A DNA stretch of 64,000 nucleotides from the NCBI GenBank assembly GCA_014218235.1, contig CM024759.1, positions 12,168,712-12,232,711 on the forward strand, written 5' to 3'. The position numbers and the translations under genes are program-made. Numbering within the stretch: position 1 is the stretch's first letter; each line of letters starts with the position of its first letter. Origin of the DNA: Colocasia esculenta. Its lineage: Eukaryota; Streptophyta; Magnoliopsida; Alismatales; Araceae. Shown piece after piece: positions 32,232-44,503 of this stretch. The notes under the pieces are model-generated. The model was not told the origin of the DNA. It was given only the letters and a program-made list of their open reading frames with translations, and made no database searches.

Positions 32232-33749
32232 TCACCCCACTTCCCATCCAAGCTGCTCATGATCTTGGAGTGACACATCGCTACCAGCGTCGCTGGACTG
32301 CTCCAACCCTGCATGAACGTGCTGCCTAAGCAGTTCTTCTCCTTGATTGGCATGGTATGCTTCACGTGCAATCAGTAGCGTCTGCAATATCTCCACATCC
32401 TCTTGCTCAGTTCTCAACTTTTCAACCAGCTGCTGCGTCTCCTCCCGCACACCGGCCCGCTCCAGGAGCTCCACCACGGAGTGGTAATGTTCCGAAGTGG
32501 GTGTAATCCCATAAAGTTCCATCATATCTCGGAAAAGCTCGAAAGCTTCGAGGGTCAAACCGGCCCTCACGCAGGCACACAGGACACCCTTGAATGTGAT
32601 CTCGTCCGGTCTCAAACCCACTTTCTCCATCTCCCGGAACAGATCAATCGCCTCTCTCCCATGCCCATGGACGCCCAAGCCAGTGATCATCGAATTCCAT
32701 GTAGCAATGCTCTTTTGCGGCATCCCGTCGAACACTCTCCTGGCCTCCTCCAAGCTCCCGAACTTGCTGTACATGTCGATCAGCGCGGTTCCCACATACA
32801 CATTGTCATCCAAACTACCGTTCTTGCGGGCATAGTCATGCACCCATCGACCCAACTTTTTACTACCCAGCTCTGTGCACGCGATCAGCAATGCCACCAG
32901 TGTGAACTCGTTCGGCTGCACATTCTCCACCTGCATTTTCCGAAACATTTCGAAGGCTTCCTCTGGCTGGCCATTCCTGGCATATGCATCGACCATGGCC
33001 GTCCAAGTAACCACGTTCCTCTTAAGTGGCATTTCCTCGAACACTCCTCTGGCAGATTCCAAATCCCCCCGTGCGGCGAACCCCGAGACCAGCGTAGTCC
33101 ATGAGACCATGTTCCTCACACGCATTCTGGCGAACATGAGGTGCCCATAGAGGGCGTCACCTTCTTCACACTTCAAATAGAGGTGCATAAGTATGTTCTG
33201 CAAGAAGATATCCACGCACAAGCCGATCTTGATGGCCCGGGCGTGCACCTCCATGCCCTTGCGGAGGTCGCTGCAGGCGGCGCAGGCCTTGACGGCAGAC
33301 GGGAATGTGAACTTGTCGGGTGGGACGCCGGCAACGGCCATGCGGTTGTAGTACAGAAAGAGGGCGTCGTAGGGGCGGCCAGCGAGGGTGAGAGCCCGCA
33401 TCATGACGTTCCAGGCGAAGGCGGGAGGTGGCTGGGGAAGCTCGGAAAAGGCGGCGGCGGCGGCGCGGATGTGGGCACCGCCATGGGAGGCGTAGCGGCG
33501 GAGGAGGGCCGTAAGGAGGTCGGGGTGGCGGCCGAGGCCGCAGCGGATGAGGTAGGCGTGGGCCTGCTTGAGGTGGCAAGGGGTGCGGCAGCGGGCTTTG
33601 AGGAAGCGGAGGGCCTCGCGGGGCGAGGAGATGAGGCGAGCGGTAGGCGCCGGTGAGGGAAGTGTGGGCGGTGGAGAGACGGAAGAGGAGGAGGGGTTCT
33701 GGAGGGGGCAAGGATCGGGAGCACAGGCGAGGCATGGTGCCGCCACCAT
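32232..33749 (-). CDS. Pentatricopeptide repeat protein, PLS-type, probably plastid-targeted
   Basis: 505 codons without an intron. Residues 1-40 are rich in Ala, Ser and Pro with few acidic residues, like a transit peptide. PPR motifs follow from about residue 60: FAWNVMMRALTLAGRPYDAL (111-130), DKFTFPSAVKACAACSDLR (145-163), NMVSWTTLVSGFAARGDLES (213-232), NVVTWTAMVDAYARNGQPEE (245-264), VYVGTALIDMYSKFGSLEEA (317-336), SIATWNSMITGLGVHGHGRE (347-366) and PDEITFKGVLCACVRAGLT (381-399). The C-terminus has only a weak E-like region and no DYW domain. Such proteins bind organellar RNA for editing or processing. Layout and text resemble Arabidopsis At3g26630 (from memory). ATG 33747-33749 has GG at +4. 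Open and intact, with the GC-rich 5' half typical of monocot genes. Confidence 0.95.
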   Translation of the reverse strand: MVAAPCLACAPDPCPLQNPSSSSVSPPPTLPSPAPTARLISSPREALRFLKARCRTPCHLKQAHAYLIRCGLGRHPDLLTALLRRYASHGGAHIRAAAAAFSELPQPPPAFAWNVMMRALTLAGRPYDALFLYYNRMAVAGVPPDKFTFPSAVKACAACSDLRKGMEVHARAIKIGLCVDIFLQNILMHLYLKCEEGDALYGHLMFARMRVRNMVSWTTLVSGFAARGDLESARGVFEEMPLKRNVVTWTAMVDAYARNGQPEEAFEMFRKMQVENVQPNEFTLVALLIACTELGSKKLGRWVHDYARKNGSLDDNVYVGTALIDMYSKFGSLEEARRVFDGMPQKSIATWNSMITGLGVHGHGREAIDLFREMEKVGLRPDEITFKGVLCACVRAGLTLEAFELFRDMMELYGITPTSEHYHSVVELLERAGVREETQQLVEKLRTEQEDVEILQTLLIAREAYHANQGEELLRQHVHAGLEQSSDAGSDVSLQDHEQLGWEVG

Positions 33750-33943
33750 GGATGGCTGGCGGCGGCGGCGAGAAGAAGGGTGGTGACGGCCGCGGTGGTG
33801 TTGGATGTGTGGCCGGGAGTGTTTGGTGTTTGTGCGCGTGGAGGGGTAGTGGGTTAACGGGATTGGGAAGTGCCAACGTGGATTTCCTGTGTCTTCATGT
33901 TTCGGACTTTTGGATCTTGAGAATAGTGTTTCAGATGTGGGAT
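33750..33943 (-). promoter_or_regulatory. Residual upstream region of the PPR gene
   Basis: Only 194 bp separate the start codon from a hAT insertion. No TATA box is evident. The promoter may be compact or extend into or beyond the transposon. Confidence 0.4.
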
Positions 33944-34501
33944 TATGGGTGGTAATGGGTCGGATCTGAATCGGATCTAGGTTGGTCTAGGTCTACTCCC
34001 ATTTTTAATCGATCGGTCTGACCAAAAATGAAGTCCAATTTTTAGAAACTCGACCCGACTCTGGACGATTATGTAAAGTCCGACCTGATTTTATCTTTTT
34101 TAAAATATTATTATTATTATTACAATAAAATTGATGTTCATCGAATCAAAACAACATAAATAAATATTAAACTAATCTAGATAAAATTATTTTTAATTGT
34201 TACAAATATGAAATAAATATTAAGTCATTAAATATAGCTCCATAACATAATTTTCAATCTAAAATTTTAGAATATTAGAATTATCGCCGTATCACTTATT
34301 TTTTCAAAAAATATTATCGGGTCACTGGACCGCTCGGGTCGGGCCGAGCCGAGCCAAGCCCGAGTCGAGCCCAATCTTACTCCGAGCCGGACCGGATCAG
34401 GCTCAAAATTTAAAAGAGATTAAAATATACGGCCCAAGTCCGTATAAAACCGGGCCGGGCTATCGGGCCTTCGGGCCGGCCCGGCCCAGTTGACATCCCT
34501 A
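33944..34501. mobile_element. 558-bp non-autonomous hAT element with 8-bp TSD
   Basis: The left end TATGGGTGGTAA and right end TTGACATCCCTA are degenerate inverted repeats. The perfect duplication TGTGGGAT lies at 33936-33943 and 34502-34509. The flanks carry GGGTCGG and GGCCCGGCC-type subterminal repeats. No coding capacity. It belongs to the same broad group as 9956-11658 but is not the same family. Confidence 0.88.
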
Positions 34502-34509
34502 TGTGGGAT

Positions 34510-36060
34510 GAGATTTTAGTTTTCAGATTGGCATTTTTACTTATTAGTCTTTCTAAATTTAGTTAATTATAAATTAATCTATCATTATTATATTAATTTA
34601 TCAAAATCTCAAAATCTTGCATATTATTCTTTACTAGAGAGATTATTTTGCAATGGTTTAGAAGTTTGAGAGACTAATATGATAATAATCTAATTGGGAG
34701 ATTAAAAAGAAAATACTATATTTGTAAAGATTAAAGAATAAAAAAAACATTGGTCGGATCTTAAAGAGCAAGAAAATATGTCAAAAATATCTAGCCTTCA
34801 TATTAACTTAATTTTTTTACAGAGGACCTTTATGCTCCTTATATTATAAGAAAAGTTTACCGATACGTGCAACCCCACCAAAATAGATTACATTTATATA
34901 CAGAAGAAATACTTTGTGCATTCTCAAGATGACACATTTCATCTTGCACATCCAACGTGTGTGTCATCTACCTCTTTAGAGTTTAAAAAAATAGTGATGA
35001 GATGTCATAATAATATCCCATTTATGAGTTGGGATAGCCCTAGAAGGTGTGTAAAATGACATATTCCATCTTACATATGTTGGGATGTGCACAAAAACTT
35101 TCCCTATGCAAAGTGATAGGTCTAGCATGCCATGGGCAATAGACCGTGCCACATCACCTGCAACCCACCATGTGAGCAGTCTCACCCCTCGTCGCACTAC
35201 CATTGTAGGTGTAACAATTTAGATTTTAAAAAATATATATAGATAAATAAATTTTTGAAAGAGAAAAATGAGGATACATAAAAAAATTTCTTATGAAAAA
35301 GTCAAACAAAGATTAATAGAAAATTTAAGCTATAAATGGGCTACAAAAAGGTTAAATAGGACTAAAGAGATAATAGTAATTAAATTCAAAATATTCAATT
35401 ATCTAATATTAATTAATTAGATCAAAAAAGCTTAAATTAATATTAATGAGAATCTAGATGCACCTAAAACCCAACCCAACCCAGTATATGAGATTTAAAT
35501 TTTTATACAACTCCCAAGGAAAATAAGAATCAAGGGTATCAATCCGAGTTGGAATCGAATTGGGATCCAACACAAAATGTAAGAACCAAATTAGGACATC
35601 TAAATACGTGAACCATCAAGAGTAGGTCGGTTGCCATACTAAATCTATTCAAACTAGGAATAGGAGACTTCAATATGGATAAGAAACTAAAGGAAATCGA
35701 AAGAACATTGGGTTTGATTCCAAGAGGGATTCTTAAAGCCCATTATTAAACTGGATTAATGAGCTATAAGTGAGCTTTAGAAAAAGGAAACGGTTCTGAT
35801 TTGAGTTGGAACCAGATTAGGAAACCCACATGTAAGGAAGGAGTCCAATGAGGAGTACTCTACCATATCAGGAATCCAGCCACCAACAAAACTGAGATAG
35901 AAGTCTTGGAATTAGGTAGAAATATCTGTAACTTTTAGAGTTGGAGACCTATTAGAAATCCTAAGACTGGACCTTATAAAAACACCCTTAAATCAAACCT
36001 AGGCATCTTTTGCCGCAACTAGGAAGGCTTCCTATACATCATGAGCCTTGCATTCTCCGA
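34510..36060. other. AT-rich region, possibly including LTR U3 sequence
   Basis: No gene seen. From 35211 (TGTAACAATTTAG) to about 36000 the sequence looks like an LTR upstream region, with a TATA box CCTTATAAAAACA at 35970-35982. Without a partner LTR this stays tentative. Confidence 0.35.
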
Positions 36061-36317
36061 TCGGAACGTTAAGAATGCTAATCGGTATGGTTCAAGGTAT
36101 TTGTTCACTAATCGAAACCATAATAATGTCAATCAATATGTTGTTCACTAATCAGAATGAAAATAACCCTAATCAAAATGAAACTAACGCTAATCGGTAT
36201 GTTGTTCACTAATCGGAATGAAAATAACGTTAATTGGAACGAAAATTACGTCAATCAAAATGGTGTTCACCAATCGAAATGTGTATAATACTAATCGGTA
36301 CGATGTGTTGACCAAAT
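36060..36317. repeat. Degenerate tandem array with ACTAATCGGAATG motif
   Basis: TTGTTCACTAATCGGAATG and GCTAATCGGTATG variants recur about every 20-50 bp. The array ends where a minus-strand SIRE-type LTR begins. Confidence 0.75.
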
Positions 36318-38300
36318 TGTTAGCCCAGAGAGAGGTGAATGGATTACTTAAAATATATCTTGAAATTTTTCTGTTAAAAATAACTTCAAATAGAAACACT
36401 AGACGCATGTGTTAGAGTTAGTAAGCAACGGATAAGAAGACAAAAGCAATCACACAATGCAAGAGAGTTTTATCTTGGTTCAGCCTTTTTAAATAGAAGT
36501 CCTATATCTAGCCCCCAAATAAACTCTTGAGATTTCACTAACAATGGTACAATCTCCCTTATGAACACTTATACCACCAGACACATGTTGGTCCTCTCTT
36601 CAAACCCGAAGAGACAATTCAACGACCTGTAGCAATAGGTCTTCCCTTCAACAAGGGGAATAAAACACCTACCCACAGTAGGTCTTCTCTTCGCACAGGA
36701 AGAGGCAGTACAACCACTTGTAGCAACAGGTCTTCTCTTCAACAAGGGGAACAAAACACCTACCCCAGCAGGTCTTCTCTTCTCACAGGAAGAGACAGTA
36801 CAACCACCTGTAGCAACATGTCTTCCCTTCAACAAGAGGAACAAGACACCTACCCACAGCAGGTCTTCTCTTCGCACAGGAAGAGGAACATTCTGAAAGA
36901 GAGTTGAAGGGATGACCTCTAGATCAAGCTTATACAACAAAGCCTTGTTTGATCTGAGGTACGAATTGAGAGAGAAAATAATGGAGCTATAATGCTACTC
37001 TCTCAAAAACAACAAGCTCTCAAAAGAAAAATCAAAGTGAACCTTCAGAAGAGCTCAGAGCAGATGGACTTGAAGTGAGGGCGCACTGCTCTTGTAATGG
37101 TTGTGAAGGCTTGTGTGTATCTACGAGTATTGCTTATTTTCTTACTTCTTCACAGTCATCATCATCTTATAAACACTTCTACTTTATTCAAATGTGTCAG
37201 TTGAAGTAATCATTGTCTCTCATTTCTTGATGGTCCTTTCCGTACAGTCGTAGCAGGTCTTACGTTGTAGAAACATGTGACTACCGGAAACTTGCAAGCA
37301 TTAATTGCTAAGAGAGAGAGATGTCTTCAGTGACAGTCAATGTTTTGAGTAGGTGTAGAAAGATGTTATACAAAAATAGATATGTACATTCTATCACCAT
37401 ATAAAACATAAGAAGACTTGGCATAAAAATAACAGTCAGTTAAAAAAGTCATACTGTATAGGAACTATATCCAACAAAAGACTATGTATGTGAAGATAAT
37501 TTTAAATACTTATGTATAAGAGATATTCAACAGACGGCATGATATTTGAAATTCACAGTTTCAAATGCTAAGGTTTAGAACAAGTCTATGAATAATTTAA
37601 TCATAATGTCAAAAGTTGTTTAGAGATATCCTTGATCAGAAGATATGCAACGATCAAATGATTTCTTCAAAGAGAATAGCTTGATATATAATGATATTGA
37701 AAACAACGGTCATATCAATAACGTTTATTCATAATCTTTCTTGATCAACAGAATAAAGATGATCGTTATGATAAAGATGATCAGGGTATTAATGATAATT
37801 TATGTAGGACAACAGTTAATATGTAGGAAACAATCGATATGATAATGACAGATGATAGCAATCGATGTTTTACAACAAGACAATCGATGTTTAAGACAAT
37901 CGATGTCTAAGGCAATCGACGTCCAACAATAATAGCAATCGATGTCGAAGGCAATCGATGTCTAAAAGCAATCGATGTCCAAAAACAATCGATGTCTAAA
38001 GGCAATCGATGTCCAAAGGCAATCGATGTTAAGAGATAATTGATGTTAAAAGGTAATCGATGTGAACACAATTGATGTTTATAGGTAATTGATGTGAATG
38101 CGATCGATGTTTAAGTATAATTGATGTTTTGATGCAATCGATAGATAAGAACAATCGATGTTTAAGTATAATTGTTGTGAATGCAATCGATGTTTAAGTA
38201 TAATCGATGTTTTGATGCAATCGACAGATAAGGACAATCGATGTGAATGCCATCGATGTTTAAGTGTAAGACAATTGATGTTTATGCAAGACAATCGATG
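36318..38300 (-). repeat. SIRE/Maximus-type LTR, minus orientation, truncated at its 5' side
   Basis: The plus sequence TGTTAGCCCAGAGAGAGGTG is the reverse complement of the SIRE LTR end (CACCTCTC...GGGCTAACA). Going right come the reversed GTGAAATC tract, alternating CAGGTCTTCTCTTC and AACAAGGGGAA blocks (36600-36900), a minus TATA box (TTTATAAG, about 37165) and an ATCGAT palindrome array (37850-38300). Array order and direction match the solo LTR at 19253 once inverted. Confidence 0.75.
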
Positions 38301-38765
38301 TACCAGTGTTCTCCTTATGTGAAGGGAAGAACCTAGCTGGAGTTTGTTCCAGTAGAACCAAGTTGGGGTTTGTACCAATAGAACCGCATTGGGGTTTGTT
38401 CCAGGAGGGTGGCTTCTTGACCTATAAGAGAAGTGAGTTTCCTTCTTACTCGAAAAGGAAGAGGACCAGTGGGGAGCTGATGGGTTTGTACATCCTTGGG
38501 GGGATTGTATCCTGGATAGTGAAATTCCAAGATTTGCTTGGGAACTTGACGTAGGTCTTCCATTAGGGAAGTACCAAACTATGATAAATTCCTTGTGTTC
38601 ATGTGTGTGATTGCTTTTAATTTCTTTCGCATTGCTACTCTTTATCGCACACGATTACATTCACTAACCAAAGTTTTAAGTTATTGATTTTACTTTTAGA
38701 TTTTTGTGATCTTCTATTCACCCCCCCTCTAGGTTATCCTTGCTTTCATATCAAGTGGGCCAACA
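38301..38765 (+). repeat. 3' end fragment of a SIRE-type LTR, plus orientation
   Basis: GTGTTCTCCTTATG...GGGTGGCTTCTTGACC...CACCCCCCCTCTAGG...GGGCCAACA matches the 3' half of the solo LTR (20938-21407). It abuts the minus-strand array on its left, so the junction at about 38300 is an inversion. Confidence 0.8.
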
Positions 38766-40606
38766 CAGTCGAAGTTCTACTTTGTCATATTCAAAGTTCA
38801 CTTCATCATATATGAAGCTAACTTCGTCATGCATTGTTTTTTCCGTAATCAGTTGAAGCTCACTTCATCATATACGAAGTTCTACTTCGTCATATCTAAA
38901 GTCTTATATGAAGTCTCACTTCAACAGGCAATGTTGTTTCTTGACTAGTCGAAGATCTACATCGATTAATGTTATATTGCACATCGATTTCCTTCACTTA
39001 CATCGATTGCTGTTAAACTTAAACATCGATTGCTGTTTAACTTAAACATCAATTGTTGACCATTTCAACATCGATTACTTTTGTTTCATATTGATTGTTG
39101 ACCATTTCTGTCATCAGTCGAAGTGTTTATCGATTGTTGACTATTTGCACATCGATTACTGTTAAATTAGATATACATTGCCTTAATATATCGATTGATG
39201 TTTACTCCTTACAATTGGTGACCAAGTTTGTATCGATTGATGACCAAGTGACTTAACCAATATTGATCGGTGGTTTAAATGTTACTTTCCTATCGATTGA
39301 TGAACAAATAAATCATTTTCTATTGATTGCTGCTAAAATTTATTTCAATTGGTGAACAATACAACACTCAAGCTATGCTTTACACCGATTGATGAGTATT
39401 TTCATTTGGCGCCCAAAGTTTACTTTATTTCAAATATAGCTCTCAGACTTTCATGCAAGATCTCTTGTAGATCTCTTGCATTTCTTTGAGCATTAAATGC
39501 ACAGTCTACCCTCTGCAAACTCAGACTATTTGCTTACATTTTTTAAGCTACCTTTGTTAAAAAGATAGAAAGGAGTCTACCTAATGTAGAAATTTGTCAG
39601 CAGAATTTCTGGACATCTACATCAGAGGTATGGACATCTATTTGACATGTGCTCTCTCACCTAACATGTTCCATCTCTATGCTTTTAATGCTTGCAGATA
39701 TTATATGCTTTGGAAACATGCAAGCTATGGAACTCAAGGAATAGCCAACGAACAGAAAGCCAATAGCCAATGAATAGAAAGCCACATGAGGATATGTCAA
39801 ACATCCAACGGCTACTGAAGATGAGTCTAATGGCTGGATTTCAGAGAGAGAGTAGAAGGAAAAAGAAGAACAAGCTGAAGCTCTCAAGTCTCAATGGCTA
39901 TGTTCTTGCCTAACCATATAAAACAAGAAGGGTGCAATCAAGAAAGGGAATAATACAGATAGGCACATACATCAAGTCATCCAACAAGAAGCAAAGAGCC
40001 TACATCCTTCACCACCAGCCAAAGAAAGCAGGGCATCCAAGCCACTCTTTCACATTGCTTTCTTGATTTGTCCTTCTCTCTGTGTGTTCTTTCTGCAAAC
40101 CTCCTTCTGAGAGAAAGAGATAGATCTATCTCAGAGCAAGACCCAACCATTGTTTATCTTGAGCTTGGTCTAGGGACCTTTGCATCTCCTTAAGATTGTA
40201 TGTTGTTCCTCTTCTTGTAAGAAGAGAAGACCAACTTGCGAGCTAGGTGTCTTTGCCCCTTATTTAAGGGAAGATTATCCTGTGAGTTGGGTGGTTGTTC
40301 CTTTTCTTGGAAGAGAAGACTTGCTTGAGCAAGTGTTGTATGCCCCTTGTTTAAAAGGGAAGACCAAGGTGTCTTGGTGGTTTAGTGAAATCCTAAAAGT
40401 GTGCTTTTAGACTGGATATAGGACTTCTATTTGGAAGGGCCGAACCAGGATAAATTTGTGTGTCCTTTGTGTGATTACTTTTATTTGTTTCCACTGCACA
40501 CTAACAAATAGTTCTAACAATTTTGTTTAGTGTTTATGTTTTAGATTTCAAAAAAGTACTAATCAGCCCATTCACCTCTCCTTTGGACTTACCATATGGG
40601 CCAACA
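38766..40606 (+). repeat. SIRE-type LTR, plus orientation, lacking its first part
   Basis: It starts directly in a palindrome array (AGTTCTACTTCGTC, ACATCGATT; 38766-39400), then a TATA box (ACCATATAAAACAAG, about 39915), a TAGTGAAATCCTAAAAG tract and the end CATTCACCTCTCCTTTGG...GGGCCAACA at 40606. It belongs to a slightly different subfamily from the fragment to its left. Confidence 0.75.
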
Positions 40607-42600
40607 AGATACTAACGTCATGAACTAGTAGTCGTAACCCGTATGGTGGCATCGCCTCTTTCTGACTCATCTTATGGTTCTTGAGGTTTACTTCATAGTG
40701 TGGGTGTGGGTGTGGTACAGTTGGCCTTGTACCACCTTGTTCTACAATTAGTCATGCAGTTTCTCTGATGTTCCTTTTAACAGTTTACTTTTTGGGTCTA
40801 CTCTGCTCAGTAGTCCCTGGTTAGTAATGTGTCTCTAGCTAATTGTTAAGTTATAATGTTTCCAGTAGTTGTATGAGTTTATGATTATTAGCTATTTACT
40901 TGTGGATAATAAATTGTTTAGTTATGTTGATTAGAAAGCATGCCTAGGTTACAACTTTCAATGTATTTCCTTTTACTTGAATGTATGTGAGTTAATCAGT
41001 GGACTTGTGTTATTTAGTACTTCTTGTTGTTACATGCAGATTATATTGTGGGTTGTTTTGAGAAGTTTCCTACTGAGCCTGTGACTTTGTGAGGGTGACA
41101 CACCTACACCCCCCTTTTAGGTGTTTAGAAAGCATGGTTTTGAGGAGGCAGACTTGTATCACCAACAGTTGTGTGAGCTTTGACTCCTGCTGCACACCTC
41201 GAGATATGCCCCATATTTTTGTACTTTTCTTTTAGACATGTATTAATGTAGAGGGGAGATGTAATTTTATGAATGTATATGAGATCATTTACATTATCAT
41301 GCATCTTATTACAATGTGGTTGCCTTTTTATATTCTTACCGGACATGTGTGTGAGCTATCTCTTGTGAGACTTCGGTTTGTTCGCGAGAGGTGGGTCTGG
41401 GTATGGAGCCTTTCTCGGGCATAAGTATCAAGGGTCGCTACATTTTGGGTGAAGAGATGTCTCAACTCTGAGACATATTTTGTCAGTTCATTTTGAATCA
41501 GAATAAGGCCAACTTTAGTACAAGTGTATAGATAAAATTTGAGCCAGCTTATCAAGATGAAGTGCAGACAAGCACCTAGACAGAGCAAAAACAAGAAAAT
41601 TCTCTATATAGCTAGACTCAGTTAAAGCAGAAGTAGGAGCAGTAGTAGAAGCAACAGCATGGGCACCAAAGGAGGAGAGCTCACGACAAGCGACACTGGC
41701 CCAGGTATTCTTCAGAAAGAAAACCAAACGAAGACTGGTAAAGTCTAGGTCAATAGTTAGAACCTCTTCTCCTTGATCTATCTCTCCAATTCCATCTCCA
41801 ATTTCATTTTTTTCTCATGTTGGAGTTTTCTTCACCGTTTGACATGAAGCTTCTCACTTGTTAAGTAGGGAGACAAGTTGGGAGACCCAGTTACTAGGTT
41901 TAGGTAATCCACATTTTGTTTTTATCCTTTCGTTTTCCTTTTTGAATATGTTTGAAGGTAGGTAGCTTTTTCTCATGATTATTCTTCATTGAAATTGCAT
42001 AATATCAAGCATCACTAAAGTGTTAAATAAAAATTTCATCATCCTCATACTTGATATCCATTAATCTCATTAAGGTGCAGATGTGTATAGAATTAATGAA
42101 ATTTCAGGTGTATGTTGAGAAATATATTAAAGACATAATCAACTAGCTCTCATTAATATTTTGACAAAGCACTCATGGCTTCTCCTCCTAAGTGTTTGAA
42201 ACATACACTCTAGCCTTGAGTCATTGCAATCTATTTATGTCAAGGGGGAGCAAGGAATTGGTTCATACATATAAGTACACACATTCATACATAGATTTAC
42301 ATACATAAATTCAATAAAAAAGCAATTGCAACTTATTAACCTTTTCAGACACACTTTTAGACTATCTATCCTAGACTCTTTCTAAGTACCTAGTGACTAA
42401 GATTGAATTTTTATTTTTTTAACAAATAATAACAACAAGATTTTTTTAATTTAGAAAGATATCATCAAAATCATATAGTAAATTACCACTCGAATGAGTA
42501 TTATTACTATAATAAAGCTCAGAAAATAATAAACATGGCATTTACCAATAAGTCCTTTCATTGTGCCTTGAGTAACTTTCAAAGAAGTGCACCAACACAG
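40607..42600. other. Mixed region; probable Ty3 LTR end, no gene recognised
   Basis: About 40650-41442 on plus resembles the 3' part of a Ty3 LTR, ending AGGGTCGCTACA (compare ...GGGTCGTCGCA of the first element). 41328-41727 on minus is mostly open in two frames (for example WASVACRELSSFGAHAVAS) but matches nothing I know. The rest is AT-rich. Confidence 0.35.
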
Positions 42601-42658
42601 CAAATTTCAAGGCACCTGCAAAACAAAGCTCTCAAGTTTGGTATTTTGGTACCCAAAT

Positions 42659-44000
42659 CTATTTGGATCCATTGCCATTAGTCCATTGAGATATCCAATC
42701 TTTTCTTACCCAAACAAGGTTCAATTGATGTTCATTCTTTGTCAATAAATAAGTTGAACTCACATGATCTTTTTTTCCACAATGAAAACATTTAACATTT
42801 GAAGGTTTTGAAAATTTTCTTGTTTTCCTAGCATTCACATAAGAAGCATTATGATTTCTTAGCAGTTTGACATCGCATAACCACAATTTTCACAACAAGA
42901 ACAAGTGACATTTGGAGTATTTGAAGAACTACTTGTTTCATTAACATGCTTTTGTGGAACACGGTGAGGTAACTTTAACATATTTTTTCAGATTTATCAT
43001 GCTGGGTCTCCGAACAAGCTGAGCATTTTTCTCATTATGGACATCTTTAACATGTTCGTTCTTCTTAACATGTTGATATGAAGTGCTTGGAACATGAGTT
43101 ACATGCATGTAGGATGTTTTCATTTTATGCTCAACGAGCTTCTGCTTGATGGGGGAATATTCTAGGCCTTCTCTTTGAAAATTTACCTTCATTCTTAGGA
43201 TATTGTCTAAATTTTTCTTGCCCTTTACAATTTTAGAAAGAGTAGCATTCAAGTCTGCAATCTTAATTTTAGGAAGTTTGGCATTAAGTATGGTAACTTT
43301 GCACACAAGGGATTCCACTTCTTCTTTCCAACATTTATTTTCCACTTTCAATTCATCATTTTCTTTTGCACATGTGTTTGACTCATCATTTAAAGCAAGT
43401 CTTTTACACAATTTATCAATTTCAGTTTCATGCAATGAAAGTTTTGCAAGAAGCAACTCATTTAAATCTTTCAAGTCCACACACTTAATTTTCAAGATAG
43501 TGCATGTAGTGGAAGGGAGCTCATCATTCAAAATACTCTCAATCTTCCTTTTAAGCTGTATATTCTCATATTTAAAACTTTTGAATTTTTCAAACAAAGA
43601 AGTGTATGCAAGCTCCCATTGCTCATTGGTAAAGCTCTCATATTTGGAGTTTACCTTATTATTTACCTTATTAAATTCATTTTCAAGTGCTACCAAATAT
43701 GAAGTGTTAGCCTACTTGGCATTATCCTTCGTCAGTGTTTCTTGGGATTAAGCATTATCTTCGTATATGGACTTCATTGTATCACAAACTTCTTTGACTA
43801 AGTTGCACATAGAAATACTATGAAATTCAACAGGGTCAATTGCACATTGAAAATATTCATAGTATTAAAATTGACACAAGATTTTCTAATCTACTCATCT
43901 GTCCATTTATCCTCCTTTGTGGGGAGTTTGAATGGTCCTTTATTTACTACCCTCCATACTTTGAAATCCTAAGATATTAGGAATACATGCATGTGATTTT
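42659..44000 (-). pseudogene. SIRE-type gag relic with coiled-coil region
   Basis: From about 44000 leftwards the minus strand encodes FKVWRVVNKGPFKLPTK and DKWTDE, the gag core of SIRE elements, with stops. A 251-codon open stretch (42941-43696) is rich in Leu, Glu and Lys heptads (KFKSFKYENIQLKRKIE, SLHETEIDKLCKRL) as in the long SIRE gag. It ends with CFHCGKKDHVSSTY (near 42770-42810), a knuckle whose last Cys is Tyr, then NLVWVRKD. Pol is missing after it. The function would be particle assembly; this copy is dead. Confidence 0.75.
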
Positions 44001-44107
44001 TCAAGATGCATAGTTTGTCCTATCAAAGTATGGAGGGTGGTTAGAGATTGTCTCTAGAATCATTTCATAATTCTCATTGTATTAGATCACTAGAATAGAA
44101 GAGCACT

Positions 44108-44120
44108 CACTCTGATACCA
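44108..44120 (-). other. Primer binding site of the SIRE-type relic
   Basis: The minus strand reads TGGTATCAGAGTG, two bases from the LTR edge at 44123, with one change from the initiator Met tRNA complement. Confidence 0.8.
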
Positions 44121-44122
44121 AC

Positions 44123-44451
44123 TGATGTCCCAAAGTATAGTGTCTAATCAAGAGAGGAGGGATGAATTGGTTATGCGCAATTAAAATTTAAACCACATAC
44201 AATTTTAACTTTGCTAAGAGAAATAATAAACACAGTGGAAACACTTCTCGCTAATAGATGTATCACAATTAACTAACCTAGTGCACACGTATGAATGAGG
44301 ATAAAAGATAAGGAGAACATGCCACAGTGTACACATGATTTTTTAGGTGGTTCTGTTATGCAATGCATGCAACCTATGTCCACCCCTCACACTCGTAAGG
44401 GCAAACATGCACATTGTCTTGTTTACCGGGTACAAGGCATAAAACTACAAC

Positions 44452-44503
<52 letters not shown>

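Noticed and set aside
33166..33876. Long open frame overlapping the PPR gene (236 codons, minus) and plus-strand frames at 32403-33656
   Set aside because: They are shadows of the GC-rich PPR coding sequence, with low-complexity Pro/Arg or Gly/Ala content and no domain.
38079..38378. 99-codon frame with repeated INCLTLKHR-type text
   Set aside because: It is a translation of the ATCGATGTTTAAG-type palindrome array and ends in LTR sequence.
41328..41727. Two overlapping minus frames near a Ty3 LTR end
   Set aside because: Text does not match a family I know and the frames overlap in different phases; evidence is too weak for a gene.
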